Shown here in pieces: positions 1-8,462 of a stretch of 64,000 nt of DNA (its first letter is position 1; each line of letters starts with the position of its first letter). Source of the stretch: Pseudorhodobacter antarcticus. GTDB lineage: Bacteria; Pseudomonadota; Alphaproteobacteria; Rhodobacterales; Rhodobacteraceae. The notes below the pieces were generated by a model. That model saw nothing but the letters and a program-made list of their open reading frames with translations, searched no databases and had not been told where the DNA came from. The stretch covers positions 1 through 64,000 of the forward strand of contig CAMAQR010000014.1 of NCBI GenBank assembly GCA_945860375.1. The letters are read 5' to 3'. The position numbers and the translations under genes are program-made.

Positions 1-287
1 CAAGGGCCAAAGCATCCGGGCAACCGCCAGCTCTGCGACAAGCGCGGTCGCCCGGATGCTGGCGCTCGCTTACGCGGCAATCTCGCTAACCCCAAAGTGG
101 CAACATTTTGCGATGCCCTTTGGCTCATTTTTACTCTGCCGTTGACAACCCTCGTGTTTTCATCAGCGGGTTCCCACTGCCGCCTGACGAAGGTCTGGGC
201 CATCTTCAGTTCCCCATACTCAAGGGTCACTTTGGTTCGAGGACGCAAGGCTGCGCGCATAGCCTCATGATTGGAGCAATCATTCAT
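1..287 (-). CDS. possible partial hypothetical ORF running off the window
   Basis: The minus strand is open from an ATG at 287 to the window edge, at least 95 codons with no stop. A purine-rich stretch (aaaggt) lies about 9 bases before the ATG and could be a ribosome-binding site. The first 60 or so residues have ordinary composition, but the distal part becomes rich in Arg, Pro and Ser, as chance frames in GC-rich DNA often do. I recognise no family. It lies upstream of the YbjQ and recombinase patch and could belong to the same accessory region, or be spurious. Confidence 0.25.
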   Translation of the reverse strand, partial: MNDCSNHEAMRAALRPRTKVTLEYGELKMAQTFVRRQWEPADENTRVVNGRVKMSQRASQNVATLGLARLPRKRAPASGRPRLSQSWRLPGCFGP

Positions 288-539
288 CGTTGTTACCTTT
301 ATGAAAAGCCCACCTGTTTCCTCAAGAGGATCGCCACGCTTCATGTGGGCAGACAGACTGGGTTTTGGATGTGAAAAAACCAGCGCAGGTTTCCCTAGGC
401 TGGCTCGTTTGTTTAGGTCGCCGCAGAACAGACTTGGCTGTGGCGCGCACAGGTCTCGAAAGCGGTATGAACGTTACATAGGGCAAAAAGTGATTTTGTC
501 AAGATTTTCGTTGGGGGTGGGAAGATGTAGCCATTCCCA

Positions 540-1052
540 CTACTGGCCCTGGTCCTCGATGATCACAGCCGTACCGGATGCCACCAGCATGACCATCTTG
601 CTTGAGCCTGACAGGTCAACATAATCCAGATCAACACCTACAACGGCATTCGTGCCAACCGAATGGGCTTCCTTTTTCAATTCATACAGGGCAGTTCGCC
701 GCGCATCCCGCATGGTCGTTTGGACAGCTTCTGATCGGCCTCCGACGATGTCACGGACGCCCGCAAATAGGTCCTTGAAGATGTTCATGCCATAAGCAAC
801 TTCAGCCGTGACTATTTCGATGCGCTTTATGATCTTGAGGTTAGGGGCCGTTTCTGTCGTCAGCAAAACTGCCGATACAGCAGCCTCTCTGTTTTGGGTA
901 GCTTCCTGTGTTTGCTGGAGCGCAGCTAACCTAGTTGCTTCAAGGCGCGCGCCCTCACCAGCCTTGTATTCTGCCGCTGCACAATCAAGGCAAAGGCCCT
1001 CGGAGCGGCTTAGAAAGCCAAGTTTCGCTCCGCATTCTTTGCATTCAGCCAT
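540..1052 (-). CDS. YbjQ/UPF0145-family protein with N-terminal zinc-ribbon-like motif
   Basis: The 170-residue product has two domains. Residues 1-25 carry two CxxC pairs (CKEC and CLDC) spaced like a small treble-clef zinc ribbon. After a short Ala/Glu-rich linker, residues 65-165 resemble the YbjQ/DUF74 fold: a TTE element, an [14 protein letters not shown] strand region, a central helix with many Arg and Ala, and a terminal [12 protein letters not shown] strand followed by a hydrophobic tail ending SGTAVII. YbjQ proteins form pentameric rings of uncertain function, sometimes called heavy-metal-binding; no biochemical role is firmly established. The ribbon fusion is a known variant but not the minimal form. 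A ggag element lies about 9 bases before the ATG. It stands alone next to the recombinase, and GC content is lower than in the core genes further right. Confidence 0.78.
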   Translation of the reverse strand: MAECKECGAKLGFLSRSEGLCLDCAAAEYKAGEGARLEATRLAALQQTQEATQNREAAVSAVLLTTETAPNLKIIKRIEIVTAEVAYGMNIFKDLFAGVRDIVGGRSEAVQTTMRDARRTALYELKKEAHSVGTNAVVGVDLDYVDLSGSSKMVMLVASGTAVIIEDQGQ

Positions 1053-1210
1053 CTCAGCTTACTCCATTTTCACATAGCAGATGTGGGCCATGCGACAGCC
1101 ATCATGTCAAGTCCAGCACTCTGACAGTGGTTGAGCCGTTCTGTATGAGCATGCTAATACAAGGTGAGGAAAACACCCAAAATAGGCCCCAAAAACCGTA
1201 ACAGGTGGGT

Positions 1211-1882
1211 TGTATTTCATCTATAGTACGGCTAGATTTGAGTTACACACCCATAAGGCACGGAATCATCATGTCAAATATCGGATACACCCGCGTCTCT
1301 ACTGCAGACCAAAGCACAGAACGTCAGGACCTGGGGTTGGTTGAACGTACCTTCACCGACAAAGCTTCTGGCAAGAATATGCAGCGCCCTCAGCTACAGG
1401 CTATGCTCGATTACATCAGGGCTGGTGACACTGTGAAGGTGTACTCAATCGACAGGCTTGCCCGTAGCACCAAGGACTTGTTGGAGCTTGTAGCCATCAT
1501 CACGGGCAAGGGCTGTCGTCTGGAGTTTGTGTCAGACAACCTTCAGTTTGGCGGACAGGATGATGCTAGGAATGAGTTGATGCTTACGATGCTGGGTGCC
1601 TTCGCGACATGGGAGCGTAAGACGATGCTTACCCGTCAAGCTGAGGGCATAGCTATCGTGAAACAGAAGGACGCCCAGTTGCCCAAGGAGCAACGTACCT
1701 ACAGAGGCCGTAGGGCCACTATCTCTGTCGATGCCGTACAGGAGCTGGTGGCTAAGGGCCTAGGAGCATCTGAGATTGCAAGACAGCTTGGTGTGTCTAG
1801 ACAGTCAGTATATCGTCTAGGGCTGTGGAATGGCCTCTGATGGCCTTCTGTAGTTACAAGCATACTAGGTAGATGAAATACA
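1211..1882. repeat. 13-bp perfect inverted repeat flanking the serine recombinase gene
   Basis: TGTATTTCATCTA at 1211-1223 reappears as its exact reverse complement at 1870-1882, so the two copies bracket the recombinase gene, about 47 bp before its start and 30 bp after its stop. Next to each copy is also a directly repeated element, ctatag then tacggct (1221-1233 and 1883-1900), with extra bases in the second copy. The arrangement could be recombination sites, regulatory operators, or ends of a small mobile unit; the sequence alone does not decide. Confidence 0.6.
1271..1840 (+). CDS. serine recombinase (resolvase/invertase family)
   Basis: The 189-residue product is a small serine recombinase that would cut DNA through a 5'-phosphoserine intermediate. 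The N-terminal catalytic domain begins NIGYTRVSTADQSTERQ, where the Ser of RVST is the nucleophile; SIDRLARSTKDLL carries the conserved DRLAR element, and GAFATWERKTMLTRQAEG begins the long E helix. The C-terminal 45 residues form a helix-turn-helix (SEIARQLGVSRQSVYRL), as in Tn3 resolvases and Hin/Gin invertases. Length is normal for the class. I chose the ATG at 1271 because family similarity starts there; upstream codons in frame match nothing. It is flanked by a 13-bp inverted repeat and sits in DNA of lower GC than the rest, which suggests an acquired module. No transposase or obvious invertible segment accompanies it. Confidence 0.9.
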   Translation: MSNIGYTRVSTADQSTERQDLGLVERTFTDKASGKNMQRPQLQAMLDYIRAGDTVKVYSIDRLARSTKDLLELVAIITGKGCRLEFVSDNLQFGGQDDARNELMLTMLGAFATWERKTMLTRQAEGIAIVKQKDAQLPKEQRTYRGRRATISVDAVQELVAKGLGASEIARQLGVSRQSVYRLGLWNGL

Positions 1883-2401
1883 CTATAGCGCTGTACGGCT
1901 CTCCTATGGCCTGTGTGGGCCTATGGTGTGGCTAGGCTAGACGTTGGGACCCTTGGAATCCTGTAGGTAGATTTCGTTTCCCTATGGTTACCCACCACAT
2001 AGCCAAAAGAAAAATTTCGACGTATCGGGCCGATTTTTGGGGTGAAGGTGTACGCAATCACAACTTGTGAAAGGCATTCTCGGTACACAAAATCGTGAAA
2101 TTACGGTACACAGCAGCGCTCAGAAATTCGTTAAGTATTTGACTATTATTGATTTAATTTTTTTGTCGATCCCTACCGCCGGAGCCAAATTTCCCTTAGG
2201 GGTCAGCTACTTACAAGAATCCCGCTTCGTCGGGTTTTTTTGGTTTTGAGCGGGCGTGATGGGCCGCAGTTGCCGCAAGGCAAGGCAAATTTCCTGCCCA
2301 GCCGCTTCTTGCCCGATCAGTGCCATGGCATCTGCCCTTGCGCGGCGCTTGTTCCCGGCTAAACTGGCGCAAATCGATATGACGAGGTGCCGCCCGTGTT
2401 G
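1841..2401. other. AT-rich intergenic region with short repeats, no gene recognised
   Basis: No convincing gene. The stretch contains two copies of cggtacaca (2081-2089 and 2104-2112), 23 bp apart, and an AT-rich run near 2135-2165. Bases 2165-2187 resemble the 3' end of a tRNA (TCGATC loop-like segment and a terminal GCCA), but no 5' half is present. A hairpin terminator follows at 2219-2241. This could be the scar of an integrated element. Confidence 0.45.
2219..2241 (+). terminator. rho-independent terminator-like hairpin
   Basis: CCCG, a loop of CTTCGT and CGGG (2221-2234) are followed directly by a run of seven T. Shape and position suit a plus-strand intrinsic terminator, though no gene ends immediately before it. 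It may belong to an RNA gene or a lost gene. Confidence 0.55.
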
Positions 2402-3205
2402 ATGAAACCTGCAATGATCCGTTCCATGCTGGCGGCACTGGCCTTGGGCTTTGCCTTACCTGCAAGTGCTGCTCCCTGTGGCGATACCTCATCCGGGTTT
2501 GACCAGTGGAAGACCGATATGGCAACGACCGCAAAGGCGCAGGGTGTCGGCGAAAAAGGCCGCGCGGCGCTGTTGGGGGCAAGCTATTCCAAAGCCACGA
2601 TCTCGGCTGACCGCAATCAGAAAAGCTTCAAATACACGCTGTCGAAGTTCATGTCGGTGCGTGGGGCTGATGTGATCGTGTCGCAGGGGCGCGCGCGCAA
2701 AGCCAAGGACGCCGATCTCTATGCTGGGCTTGAGGCACAATATGGCGTGTCAGCCGGAGTGTTGATCGCCATTCATGGTATGGAAACCGGGTTTGGCAAC
2801 TTTATGGGCGACACCAATGTGGTGTCAGCCATTGCGACTTTGGCTTGGGATTGCCGCCGCAATGATTTCTTCACGCCGCACCTGATCGGGGCTTTGAAGC
2901 TGGTGGATCAGGGCGCGATTTCGGAGAAAACTGTCGGCGCCAAACATGGAGAGCTGGGCCACACGCAGTTTTTGCCGGGCAATGCCCTGCAATACGGCGT
3001 TGATGGCAATGGCGACGGGCGGGTCGATCTGACCAATCTTCCCGACGCGCTGGCAACCACAGCGAACTATCTGCGCGGCAAAGGCTGGAAACCCGGCAAG
3101 GGCTTTCAAGAAGGCGAACCGAATTTTGCCGTCATCAAAGAGTGGAACGCGGCCAAAGTCTATCAGCAGGCGATCGCGATCATGGGCGGCCAGATCGACC
3201 AATGA
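2402..3205 (+). CDS. lytic murein transglycosylase, MltB family (SLT_2)
   Basis: A predicted exported enzyme that cleaves the MurNAc-GlcNAc bond of peptidoglycan with formation of 1,6-anhydroMurNAc. Residues 1-24 are a signal peptide (MKPAMIRSMLAALALG then PASAA). The catalytic Glu lies in AIHGMETGFGNF, the counterpart of the WGLETNFG motif, and GELGHTQFLPGNALQYGVDGNGDG corresponds to the GAMGQPQFMPSSY block with the usual downstream Asp-rich turn. The product is about 267 residues, short for MltB but normal for the single-domain SLT_2 proteins of Rhodobacterales, which lack the C-terminal peptidoglycan-binding domain. I prefer the ATG at 2402 since it begins a good signal peptide; a GTG at 2387 and an ATG at 2414 are alternatives. 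It appears monocistronic, with tRNA-Glu 110 bp downstream. Confidence 0.88.
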   Translation: MKPAMIRSMLAALALGFALPASAAPCGDTSSGFDQWKTDMATTAKAQGVGEKGRAALLGASYSKATISADRNQKSFKYTLSKFMSVRGADVIVSQGRARKAKDADLYAGLEAQYGVSAGVLIAIHGMETGFGNFMGDTNVVSAIATLAWDCRRNDFFTPHLIGALKLVDQGAISEKTVGAKHGELGHTQFLPGNALQYGVDGNGDGRVDLTNLPDALATTANYLRGKGWKPGKGFQEGEPNFAVIKEWNAAKVYQQAIAIMGGQIDQ

Positions 3206-3278
3206 CGACAGCGCAGCGTCGGCCCTGCCCTCTGGGTGCACAAGGGAAAATCTGCTGTCGCGATAACCGTTTTGGCAC

Positions 3279-3307
3279 TTGCGGCGCAGATAAAACCACC
3301 CTAATAC
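3279..3307 (+). promoter_or_regulatory. candidate sigma70 promoter for tRNA-Glu
   Basis: TTGCGG at 3279-3284 and TAATAC at 3302-3307 are separated by 17 bp, and the expected start of transcription (about 3314) is a few bases before the mature tRNA 5' end. Assigned by eye from spacing and context. Confidence 0.45.
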
Positions 3308-3317
3308 CGCCAACAGT

Positions 3318-3392
3318 GGCCCGTTCGTCTATCGGTTAGGACATCTGGTTTTCAACCAGGCAAGAGGGGTTCGACTCCCCTACGGGCTGCCA
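3318..3392 (+). tRNA. tRNA-Glu (anticodon UUC)
   Basis: The full cloverleaf can be traced. The acceptor stem ggcccgt pairs with acgggct, with a G-U at the first pair. The D arm is of the TCGTCTA type characteristic of bacterial tRNA-Glu. The anticodon loop carries TTC between tctgg and ccagg-type strands, the T loop is TTCGACT, and the 3' terminal GCCA is encoded. Length is 75 nt. A near-perfect palindrome lies 120 bp downstream. Confidence 0.96.
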
Positions 3393-3510
3393 ATTTCCAA
3401 AAATATCGCTGTATATCATGGACTTAACCGTCCGTTTTGCCCCAGCGGGAAAGACCCCGGCAATAAGTGGGTCACTTTCGTTCGCCGCGACGGTGTAAAG
3501 ATCAACTTAG

Positions 3511-3553
3511 AGCAGATGTCCCTCAATCTGATTCAGATTGAAGGACATCTGCT
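3511..3553. repeat. 43-bp near-perfect palindrome
   Basis: AGCAGATGTCC, C, TCAATCTG, ATT, CAGATTGA, A, GGACATCTGCT: arms of 20 bases with one mismatch around a 3-base loop. No T-run follows on either side, so it is not a typical intrinsic terminator. It lies between tRNA-Glu and the end of the convergent permease gene. It could be a REP- or MITE-like element, or a bidirectional transcript-end hairpin. Confidence 0.7.
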
Positions 3554-3615
3554 GTAACGGTGCAAGGCCCCGGATTGGCAACGAATGCGTTGACGGAGCA
3601 GTCAAACGCGCCCGA

Positions 3616-5550
3616 TCATACCCCCAAAGCGCGTTTGCGGTCTTCAGACCAGCGCGTGATCAGATGGTCCGTCATCAGCCCCATGAAGGCCACCGCAAAG
3701 CCCAAGACCAATCCCTTGCCAACATCTGTTGTTGACAGGGCGCGCTGCATTTCCTGTCCGAGGTCTTGCGTGCCGATGAAGGCTGCGATGATCACCATGA
3801 ACAGCGCAAACATCACCGATTGGTTGGCGCCAACCAGCATGGTGGGCAGCGCCATCGGCAGGCGCACATGCCAAAGGGTCTGCCGCCGGGTCGCGCCGCT
3901 CATCTCGGCGGCCTCGATCAATTCGGGGGGCACGTTGCACAGTCCCTCAATCGTGTAGCGCACGATCGGAACAGCGGCAAAAACGACAACGGCCGCGACC
4001 ACGGCCACATCATTGACGCCAAAAAGCATGATGACGGGGATCAGGTAAATGAAGCTTGGGAAGGTTTGGGCGGTGTCGCAGATCAGTAGCATCCGTTCAG
4101 CGCGGGCCGGTTTGCGCGCTGCCCAGATGCCAAGAGGCAGACCGAATACCGCCGCGATGACGACCGAGATGCTGACCATGTAAACGGTGATCATCGCGCG
4201 GTCCCACCAGCCCGAAAGGGCGATCAGCCCGAAGTAGGCGACGCAGACGAGCGCCGAGCGCAGCCCCCCGATGGCCCAGCCCAAAGCCGCCAGAAGCGCA
4301 AGAACTGCGGTGAACGGAAGCCACAGATACGCATCGCGCATCGGGATCAGCGCCCAGGTGATCAGAAACCAGCGCAGCCAGGCCGTCACCGGCGCAATCA
4401 GCCGAATGACCTGATCCATCGCCGCATCGATCGGCCCGGCAACCGACAGCGCCTGCTTGCGCTCTACCTCATGGAGATAGGGCACGAAATGCGCCAGCAC
4501 AAAACCGGCCACACAAAGCACAAGCCAGATCACCAGCAGACGGTTTCGGTGCAGCCACTGGGCGCTTGGTTCGCCATGTTCGGGCAACCTTAAAGCCCAG
4601 GCTTTGGACAGCCGGTCCAGAGTGACGGCCAGAAGCACGATGGTCACGCCGATTTCCACCGACAACCCGATCTTGAGCGATTGCAACAATTGCAACAGCT
4701 TTTGCCCCAGCCCCGGCATGCCGATGAAACTGGCCAGCACCACCATAGCCAGACATTGCATGATGACCTGATTGACCCCGATCAGAATTTCGGACCGCGC
4801 TGTCGGAATGCGCACTCGGGTCAGTAGCTGCCAGCGGGTCGAACCTGCCATCTTGCCAGCCTCGATCACCTCTTCGGGCACTTTCTTCAAACCGAGAAGC
4901 GTCATGCGGATCATCGGCGGAACTGAAAAGATGATCGTCACGATGGCCCCGGCCTTGGGACCAACGCCGATGAACACCACCACCGGGATCATGTAGGCGA
5001 AATGCGGCATGGATTGCGCTATGTTCAGAACAGGGTTCAACATCCGCTCAAACCTTGGCGATCGCCAGGCCAGCACCCCCATCCCCAACCCCAGCAGCAC
5101 TGAGAAGGGTGTGGCCACCACGGTGACCGACAGCGTCTCCATCGCCCATTTCCATTGACCCATCAGGGCGATCCAGACGAATGTCCCGCCCGACAGCGCC
5201 GCCAGCCGCCAGCCCTTCAGTGCGTAGCCTGTGATGAAGGCTGTGACGGCAATGACGATCCAGGGAATGGGTCCGATGTTGGGCCAGCGGCTCTTGCCGT
5301 AAAGGAGGTTCGCTGTGACATCCAAAAGCCACTCGACCACGTCGGAAAACGCGCGCGTCAGCGTCATCAGGCCAAGGTCGTTTTGCAAGAAGTAGAAGGC
5401 GGCGTTGATCCAGTCGGCAAAGGGCAGCACCAGCCAGTCTGGCGGACGGATCAAGCCCTGCGGCAGAAGGAATTTGCCGAACGCCAGACAGAGCGCCAAG
5501 GCCAGAAGCAGCTTTGCGATGCCGGTGCCATGGCTTGACGGCGCCATCAA
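3616..5550 (-). CDS. betaine/TMAO-type ABC transporter permease, double-length (two fused permease domains)
   Basis: Inner-membrane channel of a quaternary-amine importer. The 644-residue product is about twice the usual ProW length and contains two homologous permease halves. Each half has an EAA-type loop: VPEEVIEAGKMAGSTRWQLL near residue 225 and VPPELIEAAEMSGATRRQTL near residue 540, each followed by an IPTARSEILIGVNQ or LPMALPTMLVGANQ stretch. Many hydrophobic segments flank these. It overlaps the ATPase gene by 4 bases (ATGA). One gene therefore supplies both halves of the transmembrane dimer. Gene order (binding protein, ATPase, permease) equals that described for TmoXVW, the TMAO importer of Ruegeria, and the adjacent TorTSR-like genes favour TMAO; glycine betaine, choline or carnitine remain possible. 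Confidence 0.88.
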   Translation of the reverse strand: MMAPSSHGTGIAKLLLALALCLAFGKFLLPQGLIRPPDWLVLPFADWINAAFYFLQNDLGLMTLTRAFSDVVEWLLDVTANLLYGKSRWPNIGPIPWIVIAVTAFITGYALKGWRLAALSGGTFVWIALMGQWKWAMETLSVTVVATPFSVLLGLGMGVLAWRSPRFERMLNPVLNIAQSMPHFAYMIPVVVFIGVGPKAGAIVTIIFSVPPMIRMTLLGLKKVPEEVIEAGKMAGSTRWQLLTRVRIPTARSEILIGVNQVIMQCLAMVVLASFIGMPGLGQKLLQLLQSLKIGLSVEIGVTIVLLAVTLDRLSKAWALRLPEHGEPSAQWLHRNRLLVIWLVLCVAGFVLAHFVPYLHEVERKQALSVAGPIDAAMDQVIRLIAPVTAWLRWFLITWALIPMRDAYLWLPFTAVLALLAALGWAIGGLRSALVCVAYFGLIALSGWWDRAMITVYMVSISVVIAAVFGLPLGIWAARKPARAERMLLICDTAQTFPSFIYLIPVIMLFGVNDVAVVAAVVVFAAVPIVRYTIEGLCNVPPELIEAAEMSGATRRQTLWHVRLPMALPTMLVGANQSVMFALFMVIIAAFIGTQDLGQEMQRALSTTDVGKGLVLGFAVAFMGLMTDHLITRWSEDRKRALGV

Positions 5551-6560
5551 ACCCGATCCCCCAGCAGAACATCCAGTGCCTCTTGACGCACCACGGAACC
5601 GAGGACCGCGCCCGAGGCATCAACCACCGGCAAATGGCTGCGGGGATCTGACACCAATTGGCGGGCCAGTTCGCGAATGGTGCGGTTTGCCGCTACCGGA
5701 TCCCCGTCGCCGGGTGGCGACAGCGGACGCACGAGGCTGCCAATGTGCACCACCCGCGCACGGTCGATCTCGGCGGTGAAGCGGGCGACATAATCGGTGG
5801 CCGGATGCAGCACGATCTGGTCGGGCGTGTCGCATTGCTCGATCCGGCCGTCCTTCATGATGGCGATGCGGTCGGCCAGGCGCAAAGCCTCATCGAAATC
5901 GTGGGTGATGAAGATGATGGTTTTGTTCAAAAGGCCCTTCAAGCGCAGGAATTCATCCTGCATCTCGCGCCGGATCAAAGGGTCAAGCGCCGAGAAAGGC
6001 TCATCCAGAAACCAGATGTCCGGCTCGACCACCAGCGAACGCGCAATGCCGACACGTTGTTGCTGTCCGCCAGAAAGTTCGCGCGGGAAATAGTCTTCGC
6101 GGCCCTTCAGGCCCACCAATTCCAGCATTGCGCGCGCACGCGCATAGCGGGTGCTGCGATCTTGCCCGCGCATTTCCAAGGGAAAGGCCACGTTGTCCAG
6201 CACGCTGCGATGTGGCAACAGGCCAAAGCTTTGAAAGACCATCCCCATCTTGCGTCGGCGCAGGTCAATCAGCGCCGCCTCGGACAGGGTGGCAATATCC
6301 TGACCTTCAATCGTCACACTGCCCCCGGTGATCTCGATCAAACGCGAGAGGCAGCGCACCAGTGTCGACTTGCCCGAGCCGGACAGGCCCATCACCACCA
6401 GCATCTCGCCGCGCTGAACATCGAGGTCGACATCGCGCACTGCCTGCACATATCCGCTGGTCGGGGTCTGCGGGTCCGCTTTCAGCGCGGCCAGATGGCC
6501 CACCGGGTCCGGCCCGAAGATCTTGCTGACGCCGCGGCAGGAGATGACGGTTTTGCTCAC
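5547..6560 (-). CDS. betaine/TMAO-type ABC transporter ATP-binding protein
   Basis: ATPase of the importer encoded by its neighbours. Walker A (GLSGSGKST), Q-loop (VFQSFGLLPHRSVLDN), signature (LSGGQQQR), Walker B (IWFLDEPFSALDP) and switch His (ITHDFDEALRLADR) are all present. The C-terminal 90 residues after the nucleotide-binding domain look like a CBS-type regulatory region (RSHLPVVDASGAVLGSVVRQEALDVLL), as in ProV/OpuA. I prefer the GTG at 6560, preceded by an aggg element; a GTG at 6593 is in frame but lies inside the intergenic hairpin. It is translationally coupled to the permease by a 4-base overlap. Confidence 0.9.
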   Translation of the reverse strand: MSKTVISCRGVSKIFGPDPVGHLAALKADPQTPTSGYVQAVRDVDLDVQRGEMLVVMGLSGSGKSTLVRCLSRLIEITGGSVTIEGQDIATLSEAALIDLRRRKMGMVFQSFGLLPHRSVLDNVAFPLEMRGQDRSTRYARARAMLELVGLKGREDYFPRELSGGQQQRVGIARSLVVEPDIWFLDEPFSALDPLIRREMQDEFLRLKGLLNKTIIFITHDFDEALRLADRIAIMKDGRIEQCDTPDQIVLHPATDYVARFTAEIDRARVVHIGSLVRPLSPPGDGDPVAANRTIRELARQLVSDPRSHLPVVDASGAVLGSVVRQEALDVLLGDRV

Positions 6561-6588
6561 AGTTGACCCTGTTCTTTCAGCGTGTTGG

Positions 6589-6613
6589 CCCACCCGGCAA
6601 CCTGCCGGATGGG
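6589..6613 (-). promoter_or_regulatory. strong hairpin between binding-protein and ATPase genes
   Basis: CCCACCCGGCA at 6589-6599 and TGCCGGATGGG at 6603-6613 pair over 11 positions with one mismatch around a 3-base loop. There is no T-run. Hairpins in this position commonly stabilise the upstream message or reduce read-through, giving more binding protein than transporter; that role is inferred here. Confidence 0.55.
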
Positions 6614-6636
6614 TCGAAGTTTGCGTTCTGGTAGGC

Positions 6637-7757
<1,121 letters not shown>

Positions 7758-8462
7758 ATGTCGCCAAGACCCGCGCATATCGTGATTGTCGAAGACGAGC
7801 CGGTGACCCGCAGCGCATTGGCCGGTTACCTCGAGTCTTTTGGCTACCGGGTTTCGGAATGCGAAAGCGCCGAGAAGGCCGAAAAGATCCTGTCTTTGGG
7901 CACGGCGGATCTGCTGATTGCCGACATCAACCTGCAAGGCAAGGACGGGCTGGAAATCACCCGCGAACAGCGGGCACGGTCCGAGATCGGCATCATCCTG
8001 CTGTCGGGCCGCACCGATGATGTCGACCGCATCGTGGGTCTGGAACTGGGTGCTGACGATTATGTCTGCAAGCCGTTCAACCGGCGCGAGTTGTTGGCAC
8101 GGGTGAAGAACCTGTTGCGCCGGACCGCCGCGATGCGCGCCCTGACGCGCCGGGTGCTGCATTTCAACGGGTTCACCTTTGATATCGGGTCACGCCAAGT
8201 CACCAACGCCGCCGGAGAGCCGATCGCGCTGACCCGGGCCGAATACGAATTGCTGCGGGTGTTCGTTTTCAATCCCGGAACCGTGATGGACCGCGACCGG
8301 CTGATCGCGGCCATCACACACCGGCAGGACGGCACCAACACGCGCACCATCGACGTTCTGGTGCAGCGACTGCGGGCCAAGTTGGGCGACGACCCCAAGG
8401 CCCCGCGCATCTTCACCACATCGCATGGTGAGGGTTATGTCTTCACTGCGCAGCTTGACTAG
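7758..8462 (+). CDS. torR: OmpR-family response regulator, TorR-like
   Basis: A 234-residue two-domain regulator. The receiver (residues 5-120) has the acidic pair in VIVEDEPVT, phospho-acceptor Asp in LLIADINLQGKDGLE, the conserved Ser/Thr in IILLSGRTDD and Lys in DDYVCKPFNRREL. The C-terminal winged helix (residues 135-230) has LTRAEYELLRVFVFNPG and RTIDVLVQRLRAKLG, typical of OmpR/PhoB. The start at 7758 follows gagg at good spacing; upstream in-frame codons match nothing. The gene ends tail to tail with the hybrid kinase gene (20-base overlap) and is divergent from the ABC importer. TorR in E. coli activates TMAO respiration genes, but no TMAO reductase lies here, so the probable target is the importer. 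Confidence 0.85.
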   Translation: MSPRPAHIVIVEDEPVTRSALAGYLESFGYRVSECESAEKAEKILSLGTADLLIADINLQGKDGLEITREQRARSEIGIILLSGRTDDVDRIVGLELGADDYVCKPFNRRELLARVKNLLRRTAAMRALTRRVLHFNGFTFDIGSRQVTNAAGEPIALTRAEYELLRVFVFNPGTVMDRDRLIAAITHRQDGTNTRTIDVLVQRLRAKLGDDPKAPRIFTTSHGEGYVFTAQLD

